Notes: generated from the sequence alone by a model not told the origin. A stretch of DNA of 7,398 nucleotides from Pseudorhodobacter antarcticus (GCA_945861995.1 CAMAWZ010000115.1:1-7398), one strand, 5' to 3'. Shown: positions 1 to 6,043, numbered from the stretch's first letter. Numbers and translations: made by a program.

Positions 1-574
1 CCTCGCGCAGCATCTGCAGCGCCACCGTCGTGCGCGGCATTTGCATTAGCGATAGCAGCCCTTCTTGCATCCGCGCGCCACCGGATGCGGAAAACAAAAC
101 GAACGGGCGCTTTAGCTTTATCGCCCGCTCGGCCCCCGCGATGATGGCATTGCCCACATACATACCCATCGAGCCTGCCATGAACGAAAAGTCCTGCCCT
201 GCCGCGACAATGGGGGTGCGGCCCACCTCGCCCTCGGCAACCAGCATCGCATCCTTTTCGCCAGCAGCCTTTTGCGCCGCCTTTAACCGGTCGGGATAGC
301 GTTTTTGATCGCGAAATTGCAGCGGATCATGCACAGGTTCGGGCACCTTCACCTCGGTGAAAATCCCAAGGTCGAACAGCGCATTGAAACGATCGCGCGG
401 GGAAATCGACATATGATGATCGCAGTTGCTGCACACATTCAGCGCCGCCGCCAACTCGCGGTGAAACAGCATCGTCCCGCATTCAGGGCATTTCGTCCAC
501 AGATTTTCAGGTACATCCCGCTTGGAAAACAGGCTGTCAATCTTGGGGCGAACGTAGTTGGTGATCCAGTTCAT
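1..574 (-). CDS. accD: Acetyl-CoA carboxylase carboxyltransferase beta subunit (partial, 3' end off the window)
   Basis: AccD pairs with AccA to form the carboxyltransferase that moves CO2 from carboxybiotin to acetyl-CoA, giving malonyl-CoA, the first committed step of fatty acid synthesis in the cytoplasm. Reading the minus strand by hand from the ATG at 574-572 gives 191 residues beginning MNWITNYVRPK. A four-cysteine zinc finger is visible (Cys29, Cys32, Cys48, Cys51; C-x2-C-x15-C-x2-C). It is followed by the crotonase-like carboxyltransferase fold with the glycine-rich FSASGGARMQEG stretch at residues 161-172, then LLSLMQMPRT. The family is about 300 residues, so roughly the last third is missing beyond base 1. 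An AAAGG lies 10 bases before the start, a modest ribosome site. The TerB-like gene ends 68 bases upstream on the same strand with no visible terminator, so read-through is possible. In related genomes folC often follows accD; that cannot be checked here. Confidence 0.97.
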   Translation of the reverse strand, partial: MNWITNYVRPKIDSLFSKRDVPENLWTKCPECGTMLFHRELAAALNVCSNCDHHMSISPRDRFNALFDLGIFTEVKVPEPVHDPLQFRDQKRYPDRLKAAQKAAGEKDAMLVAEGEVGRTPIVAAGQDFSFMAGSMGMYVGNAIIAGAERAIKLKRPFVLFSASGGARMQEGLLSLMQMPRTTVALQMLRE

Positions 575-642
575 CGGGGTGCGGCCTTTGTGCAGTTTCG
601 CTTCCAGTTAAGGTGAAAGGACGGGAAATGCAATCTTGCGCG

Positions 643-1065
643 CTAAACCCGCAAATGACGCACCCTTGCCCCCCATTCAATCGCCGCCGCATGAAGACGA
701 TCTATCGACAGCTCTTCGCGCACTTCTTCCAGCATCCGCAGTTCAATCTCGCGCAGCGTGCCATCCGCCGTCGCCACATCGCAGGCCAGTGCATAGGCGG
801 TTTCATACAGCCGCTCTGGCAGCGCGTCGCGGATCAGGCCGAACAGGGCGTCTAGCCCGTCTTCTTCCTCGAACAAATCAAACACGGTCTGCGCCACCAC
901 GCGGATGCGGTCGGTGTCATAATCGGCAAACACGGGCATATGATTGACCATGCGCTGAATGGCCATCAGTTCGGGTGTGCGCATTTGTTCGTCCGATGCG
1001 GAAACCGCAATCATCACGGCAACCAAAGCATCTTGCACGGAAAGCGAGGCGGGGGTGTCAGCCAT
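643..1065 (-). CDS. TerB-like (tellurite resistance TerB family) small cytoplasmic protein
   Basis: This 140-residue acidic, mainly helical protein has no signal peptide or membrane segment. It shows the TerB/DjlA-N-like pattern twice: an Asp followed seven residues later by a Glu, inside paired helices (ASDEQMRTPE with Asp25/Glu32, and TADGTLREIE with Asp101/Glu108). In characterised TerB proteins such acidic residues bind metal. The internal symmetry suggests a duplicated half-domain. The start is the ATG at 1065-1063, with AGGAG at 1076-1072 six bases before it; the stop is TAG at 645-643. The other ter genes (terC, terD, terZ) are absent nearby, so a direct role in tellurite resistance is not supported. 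Lone TerB-like genes are common in alphaproteobacteria and their function is generally unknown. It is divergent from lysS and sits just upstream of accD on the same strand. Family assignment is fairly sure; function is not. Confidence 0.85.
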   Translation of the reverse strand: MADTPASLSVQDALVAVMIAVSASDEQMRTPELMAIQRMVNHMPVFADYDTDRIRVVAQTVFDLFEEEDGLDALFGLIRDALPERLYETAYALACDVATADGTLREIELRMLEEVREELSIDRLHAAAIEWGARVRHLRV

Positions 1066-1086
1066 GGAAAACTCCTATTTGCGGGC

Positions 1087-1115
1087 AGAATATTGACCCC
1101 GCGCGCGGGCGGCAA
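1087..1115 (-). promoter_or_regulatory. Candidate sigma70-type promoter for the TerB-like gene
   Basis: On the minus strand, TTGCCG (1115-1110) and TATTCT (1092-1087) are separated by exactly 17 bases. Each hexamer matches the consensus at 4 of 6 positions. The predicted transcription start lies near 1080, leaving a leader of about 15 bases that still contains the AGGAG ribosome site. This is pattern matching only; alphaproteobacterial promoters are variable. Confidence 0.4.
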
Positions 1116-1121
1116 TAGAGG
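1093..1121 (+). promoter_or_regulatory. Candidate sigma70-type promoter for lysS
   Basis: TTGACC (1093-1098, 5 of 6 matches to the -35 consensus) is followed after 17 bases by TAGAGG (1116-1121, 3 of 6 matches to the -10). It would start transcription near 1128, giving a leader of about 40 bases before the chosen lysS start. The -10 is weak. The element occupies nearly the same bases as the promoter proposed for the divergent TerB-like gene. Confidence 0.3.
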
Positions 1122-1156
1122 AGTTGGGCTGCGCGCGATTTGGCGCGCATGGGCAT

Positions 1157-1160
1157 AGGG
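1157..1160 (+). promoter_or_regulatory. Ribosome binding site deciding the lysS start
   Basis: AGGG (within TAGGGAA) lies nine bases before the ATG at 1170. The upstream in-frame alternatives, TTG at 1140 and ATG at 1149, have no purine-rich site at a working distance: the GAGGAG at 1118-1123 is 16 and 25 bases away from them. This favours 1170. Confidence 0.6.
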
Positions 1161-1169
1161 AATTTTGCG

Positions 1170-2750
1170 ATGACAGCGCTTCGGGATGCAGGAATGAAAT
1201 CCAAGGCTTGGCCCTTTGAAGAGGCGCGCGCGCTGCTGAAACGATACGAGAAAAAGGCCCCAGAAAAGGGGTATGTGCTGTTTGAAACGGGCTATGGCCC
1301 GTCGGGCCTGCCCCATATTGGCACCTTTGGCGAGGTCGCCCGCACCACGATGATCCGCCGCGCATTCGAGGCGATTTCCGACATCCCCACCCGTCTGATT
1401 TGCTTTTCCGATGATGTGGACGGCATGCGCAAAGTGCCCGAAAACGTGCCCCAACAAGATATGCTGCGCCAGCATATGCAAAAACCGCTGACATCTGTGC
1501 CCGATCCTTACGGCCAATTCGACAGTTTCGGCGCGCATAACAATGCGATGCTGCGGCGGTTTTTGGATACGTTCGGCTTTGAATACGAATTCATCAGCGC
1601 CACCGAATTCTACAAATCAGGCCGCTTTGATGACACTTTGCGGCTGGCCACAGAACGCTACGACGCGATTATGAACATCATGCTGGCCAGTCTGCGCGAA
1701 GAACGCCAGCAAACCTATTCCTGCTTTCTGCCCATTCACCCCGAAACGGGCCGCGTTTTGTATGTGCCGATGAAGAACGTCGATGCCAAAAACCACACCA
1801 TCACCTTTGACGATGAAGATGGCCGCGAATGGACGCTGCCTGTCACGGGCGGCCATGTCAAACTGCAATGGAAGCCCGATTTCGGCGCACGCTGGGCCGC
1901 GCTGGATGTGGATTTTGAAATGTATGGCAAAGACCATTCCACCAATACCCCCATCTATGACGGCATTTGCGAAGTATTGGGCGGGCGCAAGCCCAATCAC
2001 ATGAGTTACGAGTTGTTTTTGGACGAAGAAGGCCAGAAAATTTCCAAAACCAAGGGCAATGGTCTGAGCATCGACGAATGGCTGACCTATGCATCTTCGG
2101 AAAGCCTGTCCTATTTCATGTATCAAAAGCCCAAAACCGCCAAGCGGATGCATTTTGATGTGATCCCGCGCGCGGTGGATGAATACCACCAACAACTGAG
2201 CGCTTATGAAGGTCAAGACATCGAGGCGCAGGCGGCCAACCCGGTTTGGCATATCCATAACGGCGCGCCGCCAGCCTCGAAAATGGTTGTCACCTTTGGG
2301 ATGCTGCTGAACCTCGCCTCAGTCGCAGGGGCCACCGATGCGGCGGGGCTGTGGGGATTTATCAAGAAATACGCCCCCGATGCCTCGCCCGAATTGAACC
2401 CCGATCTTAACGCCGCCGCCGCCCACGCGGTGCGCTATTTCGCCGATAAAATTGCGCCCACCCGTGTGTTCCGCCTGCCCACCGATATGGAACGCGCCGC
2501 GATGGTCGACCTGCGCGCGCGTCTGGCGGCATGGCAGGGTGAGACAACCGACGACGCCCTGCAAACGATGGTCTTCGCCGTGGGCAAAGACCACGCCTTC
2601 GAGCCGCTGCGCGATTGGTTCAAAGCGCTTTATGAGTTGCTGCTGGGCGCATCCGATGGGCCGCGCTTTGGCGGCTTTGTCGCGCTGTATGGCGTTGGAG
2701 AGACGATTGCGCTGATGGACCGCGCGCTGGCGGGGGAATTCGTCGGCTGA
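1170..2750 (+). CDS. lysS: Class I lysyl-tRNA synthetase
   Basis: This enzyme attaches lysine to tRNA-Lys using ATP. It is the class I form (also called lysK), unrelated in fold to the class II enzyme of E. coli and found mainly in archaea, spirochaetes and alphaproteobacteria. With the start at 1170 (MTALRDAG) it has 526 residues, a normal length. The HIGH-type ATP motif is GLPHIGTFGEV (HIGT at residues 49-52). The family-typical SDDVDGMRKVPENVP is at 80-94 and MYGKDHS at 251-257. The KMSKS-type loop reads KISKTKGNG from residue 290, with Thr where Ser is more usual. The remaining C-terminal part is helical, as expected for the anticodon-binding region. The N-terminal sequence ALRDAG.KSKAWPFEEAR matches my memory of roseobacter homologues and supports this start over the TTG at 1140. 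It is transcribed alone, divergent from the TerB-like gene and followed 20 bases after its stop by a hairpin cluster. Confidence 0.96.
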   Translation: MTALRDAGMKSKAWPFEEARALLKRYEKKAPEKGYVLFETGYGPSGLPHIGTFGEVARTTMIRRAFEAISDIPTRLICFSDDVDGMRKVPENVPQQDMLRQHMQKPLTSVPDPYGQFDSFGAHNNAMLRRFLDTFGFEYEFISATEFYKSGRFDDTLRLATERYDAIMNIMLASLREERQQTYSCFLPIHPETGRVLYVPMKNVDAKNHTITFDDEDGREWTLPVTGGHVKLQWKPDFGARWAALDVDFEMYGKDHSTNTPIYDGICEVLGGRKPNHMSYELFLDEEGQKISKTKGNGLSIDEWLTYASSESLSYFMYQKPKTAKRMHFDVIPRAVDEYHQQLSAYEGQDIEAQAANPVWHIHNGAPPASKMVVTFGMLLNLASVAGATDAAGLWGFIKKYAPDASPELNPDLNAAAAHAVRYFADKIAPTRVFRLPTDMERAAMVDLRARLAAWQGETTDDALQTMVFAVGKDHAFEPLRDWFKALYELLLGASDGPRFGGFVALYGVGETIALMDRALAGEFVG

Positions 2751-2770
2751 TCTGCTGAATATTTGACGGT

Positions 2771-2826
2771 GAGGGGGTTTCACACCCCCTCGCCTGCGAG
2801 CACGCTCGCAGGCCCACCCCCGTGGG
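2771..2826. repeat. Cluster of three adjacent perfect hairpins (REP-like element or lysS terminator)
   Basis: Three inverted repeats follow one another almost without gaps. The first pairs GAGGGGGT (2771-2778) with ACCCCCTC (2784-2791), loop TTCAC. The second pairs GCCTGCGAGC (2792-2801) with GCTCGCAGGC (2804-2813), separated by two bases. The third pairs CCCAC (2813-2817) with GTGGG (2822-2826), loop of four. Next comes ATATTTGCGAAAAAGAGAAG. There is no T-run directly after any stem on the plus strand, so it is not a classic intrinsic terminator, although it lies 20 bases after the lysS stop. From memory, Rhodobacterales intergenic regions often carry hairpins ending in a CCGTGGGATATTT-like sequence followed by an A/G-rich tail, so I infer a dispersed repeat. 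The pairing is certain; the class is inferred. Confidence 0.7.
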
Positions 2827-3017
2827 ATATTTGCGAAAAAGAGAAGCGGGGAGGCTGCCTTCTTGCGCGCCGCGTCCAGCATCAAAGCAGCGTTTCATCA
2901 CGCAGGGTTGACGTATCGCATAAAGCATCCACCACAGCTTTGGCCAGTAAGCCGTGCCGATTTGCCTTTGGCCGCGCCTGCCCTACCCTTGGTCTATCCC
3001 AGCCAAAGGAGTGCCCG
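2827..3017. other. Intergenic stretch with no gene recognised
   Basis: No coding sequence with a ribosome site and recognisable family was found on either strand. By hand count 2881-2940 is only 29/60 GC (48%), lower than its surroundings. A weak promoter-like pair for the downstream gene, TTGCCT (2962-2967) and TACCCT (2984-2989) with 16 bases between, is possible but unconvincing. The segment must contain the promoter and leader of the DUF4864 gene unless that gene is read through from lysS. Confidence 0.5.
2965..3011 (+). promoter_or_regulatory. Possible leader hairpin masking the DUF4864 ribosome site
   Basis: The ribosome site AAAGGAG (3005-3011) lies six bases before the ATG at 3018. 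Most of it is part of GCCAAAGG (3002-3009), the exact reverse complement of CCTTTGGC (2965-2972). A second upstream copy, CTTTGGCC (2938-2945), could pair with seven of the same bases. If the RNA folds this way, translation initiation would be masked. An eight-base match can occur by chance, so this is only a candidate. Confidence 0.3.
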
Positions 3018-3431
3018 ATGCGCCGCCTTTTTGCCTTAGTACTTGCCCTGTCTTTGCCCCTGCCCGCAAGCGCCCAAACCGCCGAGCAGCCCAGCGCGCC
3101 CATTCAGCAAACGATCCAATCCCAAATCGATGCTATGGCGGCAGATGATTTCACTGCCGCCTTCACCTTTGCTGCGCCCAATATCAAGGGTATGTTCGGC
3201 ACGGCGGATCAGTTCGAGATGATGGTGCGCCAAGGCTACCCGATGGTCGTTGCCCCGCGCGACGTGCGGATGTTAGAGTTGCGCACCGTCGCGGGCAACC
3301 TGTGGCAGCGGGTGCTGATGGTTGACGGCGCAGGGGCCACGCATCTGTTGGATTATATGATGGTAGAAACGCCCGAGGGGTGGCAAATCGGCGCAGTGCA
3401 CCTGCTGCCCAGTCAGGGCGTAAGCGCATAA
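3018..3431 (+). CDS. Secreted DUF4864-domain protein
   Basis: This 137-residue protein begins with a classic signal peptide: MRR, a hydrophobic core LFALVLALSLPLP, and an ASA cleavage site (Ala17-Ser18-Ala19) giving a mature protein starting at Gln20. The rest is one DUF4864 domain. Its visible landmarks are DDFTAAFTFAAPNIKGMF (43-60), VRQGYPMV (70-77), LDYMMVE (111-117) and the ending GWQIGAVHLL (121-130). I recall the same layout from homologues in Rhodobacterales, where the function is unknown; a small alpha+beta NTF2-like fold is a reasonable guess only. The location should be periplasmic. The start is set by AAAGGAG six bases before the ATG at 3018 and by the signal peptide; the reading frame stays open upstream to about 2763, but through the hairpin cluster and without family similarity. 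It converges on rplY, whose terminator overlaps this stop codon. Confidence 0.92.
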   Translation: MRRLFALVLALSLPLPASAQTAEQPSAPIQQTIQSQIDAMAADDFTAAFTFAAPNIKGMFGTADQFEMMVRQGYPMVVAPRDVRMLELRTVAGNLWQRVLMVDGAGATHLLDYMMVETPEGWQIGAVHLLPSQGVSA

Positions 3432-3461
3432 AAAAGGCGCGGCAGGTTGCCCCGCCGCGCC
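3430..3461 (-). terminator. Intrinsic terminator of rplY
   Basis: On the minus strand GGCGCGGC (3461-3454) pairs perfectly with GCCGCGCC (3443-3436) around a 10-base loop, and six T follow at once (3435-3430). It begins 26 bases after the rplY stop, a textbook rho-independent terminator. For the converging DUF4864 gene the same hairpin is followed by TAAATCTG, a poor T-tract, so it may work weakly in that direction. The T-run overlaps the last two bases of the DUF4864 stop codon. Confidence 0.88.
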
Positions 3462-3487
3462 TAAATCTGCGTCCTAAACCCTACGGC

Positions 3488-4084
3488 TTAGGCCGTTTCT
3501 TCCGTTTCGACATAGCCCGAAGGCGCTGTGATATTGGCGATGACAAAGTTGCGCGCAATCGTTGGGCGCACGCCTTCTGGCAGCGCAATGTCATTGATGT
3601 GAATAACCGAACCCATTTTCAGCCCCGTCAGATCAACGGTGATGTGATCGGGAATATCGGATGCCAAAACTTCCAATTCCACGTCCGAGCGCACAACGGT
3701 CAGGGTGCCGCCGCGCTTTAGGCCTGGGCTGGCCTCGTGGTTTTCAAAGTTGACATGGATAAACAGGTTGATGCGGCTGTCATCGTGCAGGCGCATACAA
3801 TCAACGTGGGTGGGCAAATCTTTGACCACATCGCGCTGAACGCCGCGGCAGACCACGTGCACGTCTGGCTGGCCTGCAACCTTTAGGTTGAACAGGGTCG
3901 ACAGGAAACGGCCTTGGCGCAAGCGCTTGAGCAGCATGTTGTAATTCAGTTTGATCGGCGTTGGCGCAGTGTTGTCGCCATAGACGATACCGGGTACAAA
4001 TCCATCGCGACGAGATTGACGAGCGGCCCCCTTGCCTGTCCCCATCCGTGCCTCGGCGATAAGATCTGGGATCTCACGTGCCAT
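3488..4084 (-). CDS. rplY: 50S ribosomal protein L25 / Ctc family
   Basis: L25 binds 5S rRNA in the central protuberance of the large ribosomal subunit; long forms belong to the TL5/CTC (general stress protein) family. The 198-residue product starts MAREIPDLIAEAR. Its N-terminal 5S-binding domain (about 1-95) contains GTGKGAARQSRRDGFVPGIVYG-type sequence at 15-36. The beta-rich C-terminal domain (about 100-187) contains LKRGGTLTVVR, SDIPDHITVDLTG and HINDIALPEG. The short tail ends in ETEETA. The start is the ATG at 4084-4082, with GGAGAG before it (TATATGGAGAGAAACT then ATG). The frame stays open upstream to 4441, but that extension lacks family similarity and runs into the divergent transporter gene. 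A strong terminator follows directly, so pth, often the next gene in alphaproteobacteria, is not co-transcribed here. The 209-base gap to the MFS gene must hold both promoters; I see no clear one. Confidence 0.95.
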   Translation of the reverse strand: MAREIPDLIAEARMGTGKGAARQSRRDGFVPGIVYGDNTAPTPIKLNYNMLLKRLRQGRFLSTLFNLKVAGQPDVHVVCRGVQRDVVKDLPTHVDCMRLHDDSRINLFIHVNFENHEASPGLKRGGTLTVVRSDVELEVLASDIPDHITVDLTGLKMGSVIHINDIALPEGVRPTIARNFVIANITAPSGYVETEETA

Positions 4085-4282
4085 AGTTTCTCTCCATATA
4101 AGTCCGCCAACGTTCAAGGGTGCATGGCGCGACTGGGCGGCGTTAATGGGGAATCGCCGCGAAGTAAAGCCAGAAATACCCGAAAAATGCGCGGCTTTGT
4201 CGAAAAAGGCGCGTGTGGCGGCGCGCCCGTCGCAAAAGGACATGGCGGCAGGCGCGCCGCGCGTTAGGTCAGGGCAGCTTGC

Positions 4283-4287
4283 AGGAG
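4283..4287 (+). promoter_or_regulatory. Ribosome binding site deciding the MFS start
   Basis: AGGAG directly abuts an ATG at 4288 (zero spacing) and lies six bases before a second in-frame ATG at 4294. The six-base spacing makes 4294 the better start; using 4288 would add only Met-Pro. Confidence 0.7.
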
Positions 4288-4293
4288 ATGCCC

Positions 4294-5430
4294 ATGCTGA
4301 CCACCCTATCCCGCGCCCGCGCGCCGATTGCTGCTTTTGCGGCGATGGGGGTTTTGTGGGGCGGGTTTGCAGCCGATTTGCCCGATCTGAAATCAATGCT
4401 GGGGGTGGATGCGCAGACCCTTGGGCTTTTGCTGTTTGCAACCCCTTTTGCAGCCGTCAGCGCCATGCTGGTGGCGCCCGCCTTTGGCGTGTGGGCGCGG
4501 GGTTGGGCGCTGCCGCTGGCCACGGGGATTATGGCGGTGGCCTTTGCTCTGCCGGGCATGGCGGGCAGCGTTTGGCTGTTTCCGCTGGCCATGCTGGCGG
4601 CGGGGGCGGGCACGGGGCTGACCGATGTGATTATGAACGCCCGCGTGGCCGATTTGGAAAACCGCCATAGCCAGCCTTTGATGAACCTGTGCCATGCCGC
4701 CTATAGCTTTGGCCTTGCCGGCGGGGCGATGCTGGTGGGCGTTTTGCGCAGCGCGTCGCTTGGCCCTGCGCCCACCTTGGGAACTATCGCGCTGATCGCC
4801 GCCCTTTTGGCCCTGCTGACGATTGAAAAAGATGGCGCGATCCACGGCCTTGCCAAGCCCAAAGATAAGGGTGCAGCACGCCTTGGCCTCGTGCCGCTGA
4901 TTGGCGGAGCGATTGTGTTGATCGCCTTTCTAACCGAAAACGCCGCCGAAAACTGGTCGGCCCTGCATATCGAGCAGACTTTGGGCGGATCGCCGGCAGC
5001 GGGGGCAATGGGGCCTGCGGTGATGGCCCTGACAATGGGGTTTGCGCGGCTGGCAGGCCAAGGCATGGCACAGCGCGTGGCGGGGCACGTGCTGCTGATG
5101 TGCGGCGCGCTGCTGTCGGCCACGGGGGCGGTGATTGCCGCCGCCGCCACCAGCCCTGCAATGGCTTATGCAGGGTTCATCATTATGGGGCTTGGATCGT
5201 CGGTCATCGCGCCCACAGCCTTTTCGATGGTGGGGCAAATGGCACATCCCGCCGCCCGCGCCCGCGCCGTGGCGCGTGCCACGCTTTTGGGATATTTCGG
5301 CTATTTCTTTGGCCCGCCTTTTGTGGGGTTTTTGGCGGGGCAGTTCGGCCTGCGCGCCGCCATTGTCTTTGCCGCAGTTTTGCTGGCCTCAGTGCCTATT
5401 TGGGCCCATGTTCTGCGGCGGCAGCGATAA
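4294..5430 (+). CDS. Major facilitator superfamily transporter, YbjJ-like
   Basis: This 378-residue protein is almost wholly hydrophobic, with about 12 predicted membrane segments and a short central cytoplasmic loop (DGAIHGLAKPKDKGAARLG) dividing two six-helix halves, as in MFS carriers. The stretch LTDVIMNARVADLE (109-122) followed by LMNLCHAAYSFG (129-140) resembles the family around E. coli YbjJ and MosC, which have LDVAMN and a later HA.WS. Such proteins are inner-membrane secondary transporters; substrates are mostly unproven, and none can be named here. The usual MFS loop between helices 2 and 3 is reduced to FGVWARGWALP, without the full G-x3-D-R-x-GRR motif. It is divergent from rplY. 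Its last 35 bases overlap the end of the TMEM175-family gene on the other strand. A start at 4288 is possible but less well spaced from the AGGAG. Confidence 0.9.
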   Translation: MLTTLSRARAPIAAFAAMGVLWGGFAADLPDLKSMLGVDAQTLGLLLFATPFAAVSAMLVAPAFGVWARGWALPLATGIMAVAFALPGMAGSVWLFPLAMLAAGAGTGLTDVIMNARVADLENRHSQPLMNLCHAAYSFGLAGGAMLVGVLRSASLGPAPTLGTIALIAALLALLTIEKDGAIHGLAKPKDKGAARLGLVPLIGGAIVLIAFLTENAAENWSALHIEQTLGGSPAAGAMGPAVMALTMGFARLAGQGMAQRVAGHVLLMCGALLSATGAVIAAAATSPAMAYAGFIIMGLGSSVIAPTAFSMVGQMAHPAARARAVARATLLGYFGYFFGPPFVGFLAGQFGLRAAIVFAAVLLASVPIWAHVLRRQR

Positions 5431-5983
5431 AGCGCCGATCAGGCACCACCCAAGTCAGCACGACCGCCGCCAGAACAACCATAGCCAGCCCGGGATGAAC
5501 AAAGGAAATGGGTGCGGCAAAAACATAGGCCGCCAAAGACAGCTTTCCTTTGCGATCCGATCCCAGCGCACGGGAAAAATCACTGTCCACCTCATGCTGC
5601 GCCACCAAGGCGCGGATCAGCAGAAAATAGGCCACCGCACACATCATCATGTTCAAAGCATAGATCGCCACCGTATGCTCGGGAAAGCCGTTCTCGCCCA
5701 TAAACCCCGTGGTAAACGGGATCAGCGACAGCCAGAACAACAAATGCAAATTGGCCCACAGCACCCAGCCGCCCACATGCTTTACAGCATGAAACGTTTG
5801 GTGATGATTGTTCCAGTAAATGCCCACAAAAACGAATGACAGCGCATAAGACAGAAATATCGGCAGCAGCGGCCAAAGCGCATCAATATCATGCCCTTGC
5901 GGGACTTTCAGTTCCAGCACCATAATGGTGATGATGATGGCGATCACCCCATCGGAAAACGCTTCGATCCGTCCTTTGGTCAT
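5396..5983 (-). CDS. TMEM175-family (DUF1211) putative potassium channel
   Basis: Bacterial TMEM175 proteins are six-helix membrane proteins that form tetrameric potassium-permeable channels without the TVGYG filter; hydrophobic residues of helix 1 line the pore. This 195-residue protein has the family signature R-x3-FSDG at residues 5-12 (RIEAFSDG), continuing VIAIIITIMVLELKVP. It also has IYWNNHHQTFH (55-65) and ANLHLLFWLSLIPFTTG (77-93). Further hydrophobic stretches at about 35-57, 103-125, 148-162 and 165-181 complete six segments. The start is the ATG at 5983-5981, with AAAGGAG eight bases before it. The frame remains open to 6115, but that extension runs back through the terminators and has no family similarity. 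The stop (TAG, 5398-5396) lies inside the converging MFS gene. It follows amtB on the same strand but is separated by two terminators. Ion selectivity is inferred from the family. Confidence 0.92.
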   Translation of the reverse strand: MTKGRIEAFSDGVIAIIITIMVLELKVPQGHDIDALWPLLPIFLSYALSFVFVGIYWNNHHQTFHAVKHVGGWVLWANLHLLFWLSLIPFTTGFMGENGFPEHTVAIYALNMMMCAVAYFLLIRALVAQHEVDSDFSRALGSDRKGKLSLAAYVFAAPISFVHPGLAMVVLAAVVLTWVVPDRRFIAAAAEHGPK

Positions 5984-6015
5984 AGTACCCACTCCTTTTA
6001 TCCCCCATCCAACAC

Positions 6016-6043
6016 AAAAAAAGTCCGCAAGGCAAGCTTGCGG
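6016..6043 (-). terminator. Intrinsic terminator between amtB and the TMEM175 gene (distal of two)
   Basis: On the minus strand CCGCAAG (6043-6037) pairs with CTTGCGG (6031-6025) around a five-base loop; after AC come seven T (6022-6016). It is a good rho-independent terminator, 33 bases before the TMEM175 start codon and about 90 bases after the amtB stop. It would catch amtB read-through or end a separate short transcript. Confidence 0.75.

Noticed and set aside
30..299. Open frame on the plus strand, 89 residues
   Set aside because: It lies antisense inside accD, whose minus-strand reading has the zinc finger and the GGARMQEG motif; this frame has no family similarity or ribosome site.
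1140..1169. Longer lysS starting at TTG 1140 or ATG 1149
   Set aside because: Neither has a ribosome site at a working distance, and the family N-terminus begins at the ATG at 1170, which does.
1014..1538. Open frame on the minus strand, 174 residues
   Set aside because: It overlaps both the TerB-like gene and the start of lysS in a different frame; low-complexity shadow of GC-rich coding DNA.
2763..3017. N-terminal extension of the DUF4864 protein
   Set aside because: It would translate the hairpin cluster and would place the clear signal peptide in the middle of the protein; ATG 3018 has AAAGGAG six bases upstream.
4208..4227. GGCGCG / CGCGCC inverted repeat upstream of the MFS gene
   Set aside because: Six-base GC-only palindromic pairs are frequent by chance in DNA this GC-rich, and nothing else marks it as an operator.
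4085..4293. Promoter-like TTGAAC and TTATAT upstream of rplY
   Set aside because: On the minus strand the two hexamers are only 10 bases apart, too close for a sigma70 promoter.
4085..4441. N-terminal extension of L25 to 4441
   Set aside because: It runs antisense into the MFS gene, has no L25 similarity, and the ATG at 4084 has a good ribosome site.
5100..5839. Overlapping plus-strand open frames of 132 and 234 residues
   Set aside because: They are out-of-frame shadows of the MFS gene continuing antisense through the TMEM175 gene; both real genes have clear family motifs.
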